A DNA stretch of 64,000 nucleotides from Lunularia cruciata (GCA_948567375.1 CAOYZS010000005.1:310001-374000); one strand, 5' to 3'; counted from the stretch's first letter, positions 34,676 through 46,984 are shown. Numbers and translations are program-made. The notes: a model not told the origin generated them from the letters alone.

Positions 34676-35077
34676 CACACATCTGGCAACAAACTATTGT
34701 ACCTCAATTTGCATACCGTGCCACCAATAATGACTCTAGAGCAAGCTATATGTATGCTTTACTCCAAAATGTTCTAGCTCCTATGTGAGCATGACGGACC
34801 AACTATGGTCTTTGAGATGGAAGTGGTACTACCCGCACTCTACCATCCCCTGTACATGCAAAAGGTTTCTGCACTCCAATCTGAACCATTTGGCTGACTA
34901 GCAAACACGGTCTCTCTCCTTGGCCCCAATTGTGCTACTCACAACACTAGTGCAAAGATAGTCGATCACTAAGATGCCATCATGAATGTCTCATTGAATT
35001 GTACCAATATCTTCACTCTCTGGATCTGTGACCGTAATAACTTCTCCTGTATGCATTGAGAGAGATACCACCAAAGC
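34676..35077 (-). pseudogene. G2a integrase zinc-binding domain and preceding linker
   Basis: The minus strand reads GRVRVVPLPSQRPQLVRHAH, then in the neighbouring frame ELEHFGVKHTYSLL, SHYWWHGMQIEVQ and FVARC: the HHCC zinc-binding domain (H...H...C..C) that precedes the gypsy integrase core. Upstream is a decayed RNase H-integrase linker (IGAKERDRVC). The left edge is A10 and the right edge is the start of A11. Confidence 0.75.
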
Positions 35078-35237
35078 TGTGGTACCCACATTTTATTTTA
35101 TTTTTAAATGAAGAAGAAGAAGTGCATAAAGAAGTCGGATTGTGCCTATATGGCCAAAGAAGGCAAAGAAAAGTGACTTCGGGATGAAACCCAAGGTAAC
35201 ATGGCTTCGGGTCATAAGGTGAAGTACTCAGACTTGA
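35078..35237 (+). mobile_element. A11, left part: first 160 bp of a family A LTR
   Basis: It starts TGTGGTACCCACATTTTATTTT and matches the first part of A17, A22 and A23 (GAAGTCGGATTGTGCCTATATGGCCAAAGAAGG). It then breaks abruptly into the opposite-strand A12. Preceding bases are AAAGC. No plus-strand LTR end followed by AAAGC occurs in the window. Confidence 0.75.
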
Positions 35238-36839
35238 AAACTTCATTGCAAAGAACAATTTTGCCTCAGAATTGTGTTCCACCACTCCACTGAAAGCACA
35301 ACTTCCTCGACCGAAATTGCTTCACATCAACTTCATGCTGCACTCACAAATGCAGAATACTACCAACACTACAATTCTTCTCAGATCTATCAAGGCATTG
35401 CTTTGATGCACTTCACTTAGGATCAAACACACAGAATCAAGGCTGTAGAATCCAACATCCACAGACACATTGACTTGCACTTCGGAATTCTCCATACACT
35501 CACAAACACCAACACGGAATTGACAATTGGAATTAAGCTCAAGGGACGAGCACTGAAAATAGCACTTTGCTTTATCTATTTCTGAAATATGAATACTGAA
35601 CAACATAATATTGCGAATGCTCCCCCTTAAATACTGAAGCAAATGGCAGTTCTTCCTACCTATGCACCACTTCCTAACATCTTTTCCTACTTGCAGATCC
35701 AAACTGACAATTCATATTTGCCTCTTCCTATCTCAAAACTGTTTCTTACCCCGATCCGATGTCTACCTCATCATCGGCTTCCAAACCCAATGATCTTCCT
35801 AGTACTTCTCCTTCTTTGGGTATATCTAATTCTACTAATTCCTTCACTACTTCTACTACTTCTACACTAGGAACTACAATTGCACTAAGGAGCGACTTAT
35901 CTAACTCTTTATCTCCTGACCCACTCTTCTCTAATGTCTCAAATAATAAGTCCGATGACCCTTGAATTCCTACTTTTGCAACATCGGGTCTAATTACAAT
36001 CAATTCCATCGGGTCTAATTACAATCAATTCCTTTGCTAATTCTATTATATCCTCATCATAAATTGTAATTGAAAGCATGGGTACACTATCTACACCTTC
36101 AATTTGTAACCCACTTTCCCCTAATCACTCATGTTATTGACCCGAAGACACTTACAGTCTGATATTGCACTTTGGGTTTATTCACAACTACTACTTCTCC
36201 TTCAATTCCTATTCCATCTTCAATCAGAATTGAAATTGAAGTCATGGGTATCCTAACTATCTATTCTTTTCTATCCTAACTCTCTCTAATGCCTTTGGCA
36301 AGATTCTCAAAGTCATCTTCATTGCACTCTGAGGTCCGGCTATCTCAAATACAATCATCTTTGTCTTGAGGCGAAGAAGCTTCTAACTTGAAGTTGTGTA
36401 AGCTAGAAGTCCAAAGTCCAAAGTCTGAAATCCAAAGTCACAAGTCCGAAGTCCGAAGACACTATCTTATTATGTACATCTTATCCCAAAACTTCAAATA
36501 CTTGTAACTTCTTCTACATACCTCCAAACTTTGCGATTTTAGTGGCAACGGAAAGCCCTAAATGACACGCTTCCAACAAAATATAGCACGCTTGATTTGG
36601 ACTTGTGAGAATTGAGATATAGCCCCCACAAGAATCTCGACTTGTAACTTCCATTCCTCCTTTGGGTCTGCCCTCTTTCAATCCTAATTGAGTCCGTCTT
36701 CATCTGACAGAAAGTTGACTTCCTCGGGCTTGATCAAATATAAATTTCCTCTCATTTCTTCCCCATTTGGTTTCAATTTGGTTTCAGCAAGGCATTTCTT
36801 CTTCAAAACTCGTCTAAAATGAAAAATGTGGGTACCACA
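35238..36839 (-). mobile_element. A12: short family A LTR, 3' end missing
   Basis: Right end GGGTACCACA at 36,839. The left end begins inside R-U5 (AAAACTTCATTGC), so about 350 bp of the 3' end is missing. It has the same short-U3 structure as A9. The C-terminal U3 ORF remnant lies at 35,746-36,009 (LEKSGSGDKELDKSLLS...LGLEADDEVDIGSG). A tandem duplication of about 26 bp lies at 35,986-36,036. Confidence 0.8.
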
Positions 36840-37862
36840 AGTGCAAATGTTCTCGGAGTTACCAATGGAGACATAAGAGTGGAGTGGGTTGGGAGATAAG
36901 GAGTTAGATAGATTACCCACTAGTGAAATTTCAGATCAGGAAAGAGAATTGTTAGATTTAGTAGAGGACTTAGTAGTTGTGAAACCCGAGGAAAGAGTAG
37001 TAGGAAGTAAAGTTACTTCGGGTCCGGGTTTGAAAGCCGAGGAAGAACTAGACGTTGGATCGGATTAGTAACATTCTTGAGATAGGAAGAGGCAGATATG
37101 AAGAGGTGCATTGTCATTTTGGATCTGCAGGTTTGTAGAGTTGTTAGAAAGAGGTACATTAGGAAGATAATTGTCAATTGCTTCACTATTTAAGAGTGGC
37201 ATTTGCAAGAAATTGTTGTTCAGTGCTCATAATTTTGAGAATAGATAAAGCAAAGTGTTGTGAAGCAATGCTTGTTGCTTGAGCTTGATTTTGAGTATTA
37301 ACTCTTTGTTTGTGTTTGTAAGTGTGTGGAGAAATTTGAAGTGCAAGTCAGTGTGTTTGTCGGATGTAGGATTCCATAGCCCTGATCTTCATTTTGTCTG
37401 TTTGATCCTGAGTGAAGTGCAATCAAAGCAATGCCTTGACAGATCTGAGAGGAATTGTAGTGTTGGTAGTATTTTGCATTTGTGAGTGCAGCACAAAGTT
37501 GATATGAAGCAATTTTGATCAAGGAAGTTGTGCCTTTAGTGGAGGGGTAGAAAGAAATTCTAAGGCGAAGTTGTTTTGCAGTGAAGTGCCATTTTCAAGA
37601 AAGCCTAAATCATCACAATCAAGATTTTTTGGAAGGAATTGAAGGTGTTGTGATTAAGAGGTGTTAATTCGTGACAAGACTGCAAGTCAGTGCTTGTTAC
37701 TCTCTTTTGGGTGTGGTTTCTACCTGAGAGATTAAAGATGCAACCAAGAAGAACTACATGTTACTATTTGACTTTGCATTTGACCAATTTTGTATCGTGT
37801 CTTTGCGGGAACAAACTTTACTTACCCAATTATTGCAAAAGTGATATTTGCTGGTTGTCACA
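36840..37862 (+). mobile_element. A11, right part: U3 ORF tail, R-U5 and LTR end
   Basis: The plus strand reads the U3 ORF tail (ELDRLPTSEISDQERELLDL, then KVTSGPGLKAEEELDVGSD with TAG at 37,066), a TATTTAAG box near 37,187, R-U5 and the LTR end GGTTGTCACA at 37,862. It may be the other half of A11, with most of the LTR deleted where A12 lies. The flanking bases (TTCTA right, AAAGC left) do not match, so this pairing is uncertain. Confidence 0.65.
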
Positions 37863-40251
37863 TTCTACCTCTTCTTTGGCTTCCAAACCTGATGATCTTC
37901 CTATCAATTCTCCTTCTTTGGGTGTATCTTCAACTACCAAATCCTTCACTATTTCTACTACTTCTTCATTATGATCAGCAATTGCACTAGTAGGTACCTT
38001 ATCTAACTCTTTATCTCCTGACCCACTCTTCTCTAATGTCTCAAATGACAACTCTAAAACATACCTTTAGTCCTACTTCTACAACTTTGGATTTCTTATC
38101 TTCTTGCACACTACTCCTAATTCTCCCTAACTCTGAATTCACTAAATCTAATCCGAGAGAGACATTGTCTCCTACTTCCAACATCTTTCTATCTACTCTG
38201 TCCCTAAACGAATCAGAAGGCTGTTCATATCAACATCCTCCGCTCTTCTTTTCCGAGTTTCCTACACAAGCAATTTCAATTTGTATAGTCTTGCTTCTTC
38301 CAATCTTCCTTCAGCCTCCATGCTTAGCATTGCTCATAGCCTCCAACAACTTCTCCTACTGATTTTGATGCATATCCCTGAGATCACTCTGCCCTTAACT
38401 CTTCCCAATACATCTTCAACTTGTCTTTGTACTCAACAACAAGCATCTTCTTCTCCTCCACATACTGAGAACTCTATAACTCAGCAGTTCTTACCAAGTC
38501 TCTCAATCTTTCTTATTCTTGATGGCAGATTGACAGCTCTCTCTGCCATGCTTGATCTCTCCCTATTGCACTCTTCTTTAGGCCTTCTAACTCCTGCTCC
38601 ATCAGTGCTGCTATCGCCTTCAAATGAATACTTTCAATGCATGCTTCACTAACTTCTTTCTTAATCTTTGTTAGCAACATTGTCTGCTCCTTCAACGCTT
38701 TAGCTTGATGTTGCATCTCTCTTCCCCTTGACTCAAAACTCTCTTGTAACTTCTTGAATGTCTTCTTCTTCAAGACTGTATCCACCTGAAGCTCCTCAAC
38801 TTCTTCTTCTCTTTGAGCTACATGTTCTCGCAATCTCTTTACTTTGTCTAGTAGAGACTTCACCATCTGCAACTCATTCTTCACCTTTCTTTGATTCTGC
38901 AAGATAACCTTCTATTGTGCTTTCAATAACTCCAACAATGGAGTCACAACTTGCATTAAATACTATACTCCTCTAAATTTCTCTTTGTCTTTGGCCATGT
39001 CTTTGTACTTCATCTCTTCTTCCGGCTCCTTTTCCCAAAGTCTTGATCTTCATACTTTCAATGATATTGTGTCTGAGCTTCCTTCTTCCTTACCAGTTGA
39101 ACTAGGTCCTTTAGGGTCTTCCTTCTTTTGCTGGGTCTCTATCTCTTCCATGACCAGGGCTACACAAGGATTATCACTTCTATCCATACGTTCAATCGCC
39201 ACATGAAATTCTTGATCTTCTTCAGCTTCAGCCGATTGCTAAACTTGTTCTTCTCCATCACTCTCACTTCCGGATTCCTCACTTTGTAATGTGAGCTCCA
39301 CTTCTTCTGAGTCTCCTCCTCTAGAATCTATCTCCCTTTCAGACTTGGTTTCCAAAGTCTCTTCTCTCACCACCTTCTTACCTCACAGAGTTAGTCTTTA
39401 GGTCTTCCATTGTGCTTGAGGCAACTCTTCCTCTTCTTAGTCTACTTCTTCGCCTTTGGACTTCTTACTTCTTCCCTCTCTTGCTGTCACGTTTTGATAA
39501 AGTGATCATCATTGGCTTGTAGGTGTGTCATGTAGTGTTGCTCTTCTTCATCCGCTTCTCATTGTAGGTCAAGATGGAAATGTGACACCATGTGTCACCT
39601 CTCCTCTACAGTCAAAAAATTTAACCCAAAGTAGAAATTTGCTATGAACAGTGTGAAATAATGTGGAGGTAAATTAGTTCTCCAATTGACAACCATCTGC
39701 CTTGTTTGCTCATGGAAGCACTTCTCCCAATTCACCTTCACTCTTGGAAACATCTAGTGGAAGAAGATGGCTTGCAGCATATTCACGTATGTTGTTTGTT
39801 CAAGTTTGAACATAACCATTATTGATCCAACAATGCTTTGTTTAATCGAGTCCTGATAGTACTCCACTTTGTGACCATTAGTCATACATGGAGGAAAGAA
39901 CAAATTGCAAATTTCTGCAGTCTCCTTTGTAGCATCACACTTTTGATAGAAGGTGATCCTAGTTGCCTCTCCTGCTTCCTTCCCCAATACTAACCTCCAA
40001 TCCAACTCAATCTATCAAGCTGAATTTCCTCTCTTCCCCTTGACTTTAGTGCCTTCCTCACAATTACTGGCAGCTATCTCTGCCTTGACTCGTGGGAAGC
40101 TGAAATTCCAGTTCCAGGCAAAAAATATAATACAAAGTCTATTCAAGACTTTGATCCTTGCTACGACATCTAACATTGAATTGCAAAGCTCCTTACTGCA
40201 AGTGCATTCTTGACCTTGTCGCCATGATTTGATCTCTTGTTCTTTTGGCAT
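37863..40251 (-). pseudogene. U3 ORF of A13, second subfamily
   Basis: From the N-terminus on the minus strand: ARIKVLNRLCIIFFAWNWNF, DWRLVLGKEAGEATRITFYQ, KCDATKETAEICNLFFPP, KLEQTTYVNMLQAIFFH, then acidic sequence and a coiled coil at 38.28-38.90 kb (IHLKAIAALMEQELEGLKKS, GRDQAWQRELSICHQE), then the tail LEKSGSGDKELDKVPTS. Stops and frameshifts occur throughout. The second subfamily is defined by FYQKCDATKETA in place of the FLGKGEVAEETQE of A6 and A23. Product function is unknown. Confidence 0.7.
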
Positions 40252-40782
40252 CAGAAAACTATTCCCTCTCCTGGATGCAACACTCTAACCCCTTCTGGAC
40301 TTCAGAAAATTTCACTCTCAATTGGCTTCTTGACATGCATTACTACAAGAAAACTACTCAGAGGAATAGGATATCTACTTGACATATTCGATTTCCCCCT
40401 ATGCAGTCATAGTTTTATATTACTCCAAATTGTAGTCAATTTCAAAATCAACTCCCATTTCTTCTACATGTTGATTTTTTGTCACTATCAAGGCATGCTT
40501 CTCCTGCCTCCGCCATTTCTTGAAGCGTACTTTCTTGCCATGTAGAAAGGTTGTTAGACTGTCTTTGTATTGGCCTTCACTTCTTGGTCCAAAGACGAGT
40601 TCTTCTTTAGACTTGTCTCTTTGTAACCCCCATCCGAGTACTTTTGCTTTCCGACCCAAAGTTGACTTCTTTGGGCTTACTTTGAAGACACTCGTGCATT
40701 CTTTCCTTCATAATTCAGCTTTCTTACTAACTTCTTCTTCAAAAACTCTAACAAAACACAAGAAAACAGAAAATGTGGTTGT
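37863..40782 (-). mobile_element. A13: family A LTR lacking its 3' end
   Basis: It begins inside the U3 ORF tail and continues to the LTR start near 40,782 (CAGAAAATGTGGTTG, a damaged AAAATGTGGGTACCACA). It contains nearly the whole U3 ORF on the minus strand. It is inserted in A14, whose coding sequence continues to the right. Confidence 0.75.
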
Positions 40783-41429
40783 CTCCTACTAATGACCCTA
40801 AACTCAGGTCTATCTAATCCTACTCCTAACTCTTCTATTTCTACAATTTCTTCACTACAAACTACAATTGAGGTCTCAAGTAATCTTTCCAACTCTGTAT
40901 CTTCCAACCCACTCTTCTCTAAGGTTTCAAAGAACAACTCCGAAGACACTTATACTCCTACTTCTACAGCTTTGGGTCTTTGTACTTCTTGTACCTCACT
41001 ACTAAGTTTATCTAACTCTGTTCTAACAAGATCTAGTCTGAGACACACATTGTCTCCCACCTCTAACATCTTCTTATCTACACGATCTTGTAGAAAAATT
41101 AAAAAATTATTCAACTCTGTGTCCTTCGCCTTTCTCTTGCACGTCTCCTGCACTAATAACCTCAGCTCATGCAATCTAGCCTCCTTGAGCTTACCTTCAA
41201 CTTCCGTGCTCAGCATTGCCTTGATTTCATTGACAACTCCAACTACCCCATCAACTTCTCCTAAGACCGTAAGCTTCTCCTTCTTCCTTTCTTCCTCCAA
41301 TTCACTACAATACACCTGAAGCTTGTCTTCAAATTCGGCCTTCAATGCCTCATTCTCCCTCTAATTCACAAAGATTTTCTCCTCTACTACCCGCACCAAT
41401 CCTCACTAACGATCTTCTTCTCTACTATT
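40783..41429 (-). mobile_element. A14: fragment of family A LTR (U3 ORF coiled coil and tail)
   Basis: The minus strand reads two long open stretches (40,950-41,345 and 40,677-40,949, the latter running across the A13 junction). They encode coiled coil (RLHELRLLVQETCKRKAKD, FLQDRVDKKMLEVGDNVCLR) and the tail (LEKSGLEDTELERLLETS). It is cut on the right by A15, which starts at 41,430. No LTR ends are present. Confidence 0.7.
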
Positions 41430-43502
41430 GTGACAACCTGGCAAATATCACTTTTGGGGTAATTGGGTAAGTAAAGTTTGTTCCCGCAGAGATATGAGTC
41501 AGAAATGTCCAAATACAAAGTCAAACAGTAACATGTAGTTCTTCTTGGTTGTGTCTTTAATCTCTCAGGTAGAAACCACACCCAGAAGAGAGTAACAAGC
41601 ATTGATTCACAATCTTGTCACAAATTCACACTCCTTAATCACAACACCTTCAATTCTTTCCAAACAATCTTGATTGTGATGATTCAAGCTCTCCCAAAAA
41701 TGGCACTTCACTGCAAAACGACTTTGCCTCCGAATTCTTTTCCATCCCTCCACTGAAGGTGCAACTTCCTTGATCAAAATTGCTTCACATCAACTTTGCA
41801 CTGCACTCACAAACGTAGAATACTACCAACACTACAATTCCTCTCAGATCTATCAAGGCATTGCTTCGATTGCACCTCACTTAGGATCAAACACACAAAA
41901 TGAAGATCAAGGCTGCAGAATCCAACATCCAACAAGCATATTGACTTGCACTTCAAAATTCTCCCAACACTCATAGACACAATCACAACATTGATACTCG
42001 GAATCAAGCTCAAGCGATGAGCACTGCTTCACAACACTTCACTTTATCTATTCTTAGAATTATGAGCACTGAACAACATATGACTGTGAATACCACTCTT
42101 AAATAGTGAAGCAATTGATAGTTATCTTCCTAATGTACCTCTTCCTAACAACTCTACAAACCTACAGATCCAAAATGACAATGCACTTCTTAATATTTGC
42201 CTCTTTCTATCTCAAAATTGTTATTTAGCCGACCCGATGTCTACTTCTTCCTCGGCTTTCAAACCAAAACCCAAAGTAACTTTACTTCCTACTACTCTTT
42301 CCTTGGGTTTCAAAACTCCTATATCCTCTACCAAATCTAACAATTCTCTTTCTTGATCTAAAATTTCACTAGTAGGTAATCTATCTAACTCCTTATCTCT
42401 CGACCCACTCTTCTCTAATATCCCCGATGGTAACTTCAAAGACATATGCATTCCTACTTCATCTACTTTGGGTTTTTCTCTAACATCCGTCCGAAGTTTA
42501 TCTATCTCCAATTTCACTAAGTCTAATCTAATCGTGATATTGTCTTCTACTTCCAATATCTTCCTATCTACACAAGTTTTGAGACTGATCAACAAAGCAT
42601 TCAAGTCTATGTCCTTTGCATGTCTTCTCCTCATCTCTTGCACCAACAACTTCAACTTGTGCAGCCTTGTCTCTTCAATACGCACACTGGCCTCTATACT
42701 CAGCATTGCATTCATCCGGATTACGATCTCCTTCAATGGCTCCAATCTCATTTTCCTCTCCCGTTCTTGATCTGCAAGCCAATCTTCTTGGTACATTGCC
42801 AATTCTGCTTCAAACTCGGCTTTCATAGCCTCCTTCCCCTTCTTCTTCTGTACAATCTTCTCCTCCTGATTGCGAAGTAACTCTCTCAACATCTCTTCTT
42901 CTCTATATCACATTGTCAACACTTGTTGCCACAACTGCTTCTTCTCTTCTACACTCTCCATCACCCTATCAAACTCTTGTTCTTTCTTGGCTACTCTTGC
43001 CATAGCATATATAATCTCAAATCTCGAGTCAGCAAACTGCTGCTTCAAGATTTCATTCTCAGCTACTTGTCTTTCCCTTGCTATGTCACTCTGCTTTATG
43101 AGTTCCTCTCAATTCCTTGCTTCTCTCTTCAAGTTCTCAATTACTTGATTCTATACTACTCCATCTACTCGTAGTACTTCCCTTTCCTCCTCACCTCGGA
43201 TTATACTCTGCTTCAATTTCGAGTTCCCTTCTTCTAATCGGGCTAATACTTGCAACACAGTCTTCACCTCCGGACACTTTGATTGCATTTCCTTCTTCCG
43301 GTGTTCCAACTTCACCATTAAGGGACACACAATCTTCCTCAGGTACTCCACTCCTTCACTCGTGGGCTACTTCAACTTGCGGAGTGATCTCCTTCTTCAC
43401 CTCTCTTCTCTCGATACTCGCCTTCTTCGCTACAACCATCGTATCGGAATAGATGCTTCACTTCCCAAACTTGCATTCTCCTCTTATCTTACCTTGCTCG
43501 GA
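41430..43502 (-). mobile_element. A15: family A LTR, 3' part to mid-U3 ORF
   Basis: It begins TGTGACAACCTGG with full R-U5 and continues into the U3 ORF. The preceding 5 bp are ACTAT. It is interrupted at 43,503 by A16. Its 5' remainder is not found in the window. Confidence 0.8.
42221..43502 (-). pseudogene. U3 ORF of A15, C-terminal half
   Basis: Minus strand, first subfamily. It contains an open stretch of 223 codons (42,221-42,892) covering the second half of the coiled coil and the tail: RLHKLKLLVQEMRRRHAKD, LKTCVDRKILEVEDNITIRL, GILEKSGSRDKELDRLPTSE. Upstream are RLEEGNSKLKQSIIRGEEER and LVKLEHRKKEMQSKCPEV with a few stops. The gene continues N-terminally to the A16 insertion. Confidence 0.75.
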
Positions 43503-43899
43503 TGTGAGAACCTGGCAAATATCACTTTTGTGGTAATCGGGTAAGTAAAGTTTGTTCCCACAGAGATACGAGTCAGAATTGGTCAAATACAATGTCAAAA
43601 AGTAACAATGTAGTTCCTCTTGATTGCGTCTTTAATCTCGCAAGTAGAAACCACAAATCTGTTACTAATCCGATCCGATGTCTACTTCTTCCTCGGCTTT
43701 TAAACCTGATCCCAAAGTAATTGTACTTCCTACTATTCTATTCTTGGGTTTCATAACTCCTACATCTTGTACCAAATCTAATAGTTCTCTTTCCTGATCT
43801 GAAATTTCACTAGTGGGTAATCTTTCTAACTCCTTATCTCTTGACCCACTCTTCTCTAATGTCTCCAATGGTAACTCTGAAGACATCTTTACTCCTACT
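43503..43899 (-). mobile_element. A16, left part: LTR end and U3 ORF tail
   Basis: It begins TGTGAGAACCTGG; the preceding 5 bp are TCGGA. Most of R-U5 is deleted between TAGAAACCACA and AATCTGTTACTAATCC. The U3 ORF tail follows (stop near 43,665). A17 interrupts it at 43,899 and it resumes at 47,661. Confidence 0.8.
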
Positions 43900-44283
43900 T
43901 GTGGCACCCACATTTTTTTTTCTTCAAAATAAAGACGAAGAAGTGTATAGAGAAGTCGGATTGCGCTTGTATGGCCAAAGAAGGCAAAGAAAAGAGTCTT
44001 CGGGATGAACCTGAAGTAAAGTGACTTTGGGTCATAAGGCAAAGTACTCGGAAATGCCCTGTCAGCATACAACCCAAAGTAAGGAGTCTTCGTATTGGGG
44101 GGAACTCAACCCGGGGTGAAGTCAGTCTAACAACCTTTTGTCGTGGCAAGAAATTCAAGAAGGGACTGTTCAAAAACCTGCGGCCCATACGCGCGAAGTA
44201 TGATTGACAGTGATAGGTGCATGCAAGAGGTGTGATTTCTCGGTAGAAACTCAAAATGAAGAGAGACAAAGAAAGTGCAACTC

Positions 44284-44291
44284 TATAAAAA
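44284..44291 (+). promoter_or_regulatory. TATA box upstream of U3 ORF (A17)
   Basis: TATAAAAA in AACTCTATAAAAATC, 27 bp before the first ATG (44,311) and 165 bp before the MGGG ATG (44,449). Plant transcription usually starts about 30 bp after TATA, so the first ATG would lie at or before the transcript start. This supports the MGGG start. Confidence 0.65.
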
Positions 44292-44448
44292 TCAAGCTCG
44301 CGACAAAGCAATGTCGAGCAATTTTCCTTTGCTGTTGAGAAGTCCTCCTGCAGGTGATCGTGGGAAGGGAAATAGAGTTGGCAACGCGCTAGTGTGTAAG
44401 GGAGAAGTCGCAAGAGTGAAACCGAGAGACAGTGAGAAAGCAAGAGAG

Positions 44449-46860
44449 ATGGGAGGAGGAAAGAAGAACTCCGAATTTTGCAATGAGGAATCATGCGATT
44501 CGGAGGTTAGATGTAATCGCAAGAATAGAAGTCTTGAGCCGACTTCAGATTACATTCTTGGCATGGAACTGGAATGTTAGTTTTCCAGGGTTCATGACTG
44601 AGATCATCGAGAGCAAGTGTCTCGATGGACCCGAGGAAGAAGGGAAGAGAGGAAATCCGGCTCGTTCGACAGAGTCGGATTGGAGATTAGTACTCGGGAA
44701 GGAAGCAAGCTCGGAGCAGGGGGCCACGTTCTTGGGGAGGGGAGAGATAGCCAAGGAAACCCAAGAAGTGAGAGATGCATTCTCGTCAAAGCGGACAAAG
44801 AATGGGTACAAAGTCAAGAGCTACAAAGATCTTGTCAAGAGGGGAATTGATGGCAATCCTGAAGCCGAAGAGAACAACCTATGTGATGAAACACCAAGCG
44901 GTGTTCTTTCACAAATTGTTTGCAGGAGAGCCAATCAATTGGGCAAGGTGTTTCCATGGGAGAACACGACAAATGGTGTGGAATCTGCGGGATAAATCGC
45001 ATCCACACTACATCGTGCCATTTGCAGCTCATTTCTACCTCAGGTTGAATTTGCTGAACTCGACGGAGCGTAGTAGGATGGTGTTGCATTTTCATCCTGA
45101 TTTGAGAAGGGAAGTTGACATAGAGGAGCAGCAGTACATCCTACAAATTAGAAGCACCGACGAGTACTACAAGAAGACAGGGAAGAATGTGGAGAGCAAA
45201 GTGAGTACTCCAAAATCAAAGAAGAGAAGTCGGGAGGGCAAAGTCAAAGATACGACAAAACCGTGGAAGACCAGAAGAGGAAACCCGAGGTGAGGAATGA
45301 TGGTGATTGAGTTGGAAGATGAAGACTCGGAAGCAAAAGCCGAGTGCAAGTCCAAAGATTCGGAACACGAGGAGGAGCCCGAGCTAACGCTACAGAGTGG
45401 AAATACAAGTAGTGACAACGATGAGGGTGGAGAAATGACATCGGTGCCAGCTGCTGGAGAGGAGGAAGAAGAAGTGCAGGCAGAAATCAAGGCCGAGGAC
45501 AACACAAAGTTGGAAGATGAAGTACCCGAGGCAGAAGAGAAAAAGATCGCAGTTCAGAGGGGAGTTTGCTCGAGACGCAAGGCGAAGTGTGATGGTCCAA
45601 GTAACTTGAAAGAAGAGATGAATGTAAGCTCAAGAAGCGAGGCGTTAGTTCCGATACAAAGACTATAGAGAAGAAGGTGAGTATCGGATGAAAAAGAAGT
45701 GCAAAGAGAAGTTGCTATGCAAGAAGAGGTAACCCCGAATGATGGAGTCAAGTACCTGCGGGAGGTGGTGTATCCTCTGTTGGTGAAGTTAGAACACAAG
45801 AAGAAGGAGATGCAATCAAGGTGTCCGGAAGTGAAGACTGTGTTGTAGGTCTTAGCGCGATTAGAAGAAGAGAACTCAAAGTTGAAGAAGAGTATAACCC
45901 GAGGTGAGGAGGAAAGGGAACTACTACGAGTAGAGGCAGTAGTGAAGACTCAGGTAATTGAAGACCTGAAGAGAGAAGTGAGTTATCGAGAAGATCTTGT
46001 TAAGAAGAGTGACATTGCAAGGGAGAGACAAGTAGCAGAATATGAGATCTTGAAGCAGCAGTTTGCTGATTCAAGAGTAGAAGTTATCCATGCTATGGCG
46101 AGAGTAGCAGCAAAGGAACAAGAGCTCGATAGGGTGATAGAGAGTGTAGAAGAGAAGAAGCAGCTCTGGCAAAGAGAGTTGGCAACACAATATAGGGAAG
46201 AAGAGAGATTATGAGAGTTACTTTGTAGTCAGGAGGAGAAGATTGTATAGAAGGAGAAGGAGAAGGAGACGGTGAAAGCCGAGTTTGAAGCGGAATTGGC
46301 AATGTATAGGGGGGATTGGCTTGTAGATCGAGAGCAAGAAAGGAAGATGCAATTGGAGCCGTTGAAGGAGATAGTCCTCAGAATGAACGCGATGTTGAGT
46401 ATAGAGGCCAGCATTTGGATTGAAGAGACACGGCTGCACGAGTTGAAGTTGTTGGTGTAGGAGACGAGGCGATACAGATTTGAATGTGTTGTTAATTAGT
46501 CTCAAGACTCGTGTAGACAGGAAGATTTTAGAGGTAGAAGACAATATTTTGATTAGATTAGACATAGTGAAATTGGAGATAGAAAAACTTTGGAAGGATG
46601 TTAGAGCCAAACCCAAAGTAGATAATATAGGAGTGCAGATGTCTTTGGAGTTAGAGAGAGAGACATTGGAGAAGAGTGGGTTGAGAGATGAAGAGTTAGA
46701 AGGGTTACCCACTAGTGCAATTTCAGATCAGGAAAGAGAATTGTTGGATCAAGTAGAAGAAGTAGAAGATGTGAAACCCGAGGATAGAGTAGTAGGAAGT
46801 AAAATTACTTCGGGTTCGGGTTTGAAAGCCAAAGAAGAAGTAGACATCGGATCGGACTAG
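44449..46860 (+). pseudogene. U3 ORF of A17, about 800 codons, several breaks
   Basis: Plus-strand counterpart of the A6 gene. A 1-bp shift lies soon after MGGGKKNS. The N-terminal block then reads FLAWNWNVSFPGFMTEIIES, ESDWRLVLGKEASSEQGATF, TTYVMKHQAVFFHKLFAG, INWARCFHGRTRQMVWNLRD and HYIVPFAAHFYLRLNLLN. Then come an acidic region at about 45.3-45.5 kb, a basic patch (QRGVCSRRKAKC), the coiled coil at about 45.8-46.6 kb and the tail to VDIGSD, TAG at 46,858. Stops include TGA after GNPR, TAG in VKTVL, TGA in EERL and TAG in EKIV, mostly at codons that are Gln or Arg in other copies. Function is unknown. Confidence 0.85.
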
Positions 46861-46976
46861 TAACAGTTTTGAGATTTGAAGAGGCAAATATGAAGAGGTG
46901 CATTGTCATTTTGGATCTACATGTTAGAAGAGTTGTTATAGAATGGTATAGTTGTTAGAACTGTCAATTTGTTCAC

Positions 46977-46984
46977 TATTTAAG
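46977..46984 (+). promoter_or_regulatory. Second TATA box (TATTTAAG), A17
   Basis: TATTTAAG 117 bp after the U3 ORF stop. It is followed by ATGTTGTTCAGTGCTCATTA, conserved in all copies. It is the likely promoter of the genomic RNA in an LTR that has gag-pol behind it. About 670 bp remain to the LTR end (R-U5). Confidence 0.6.
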
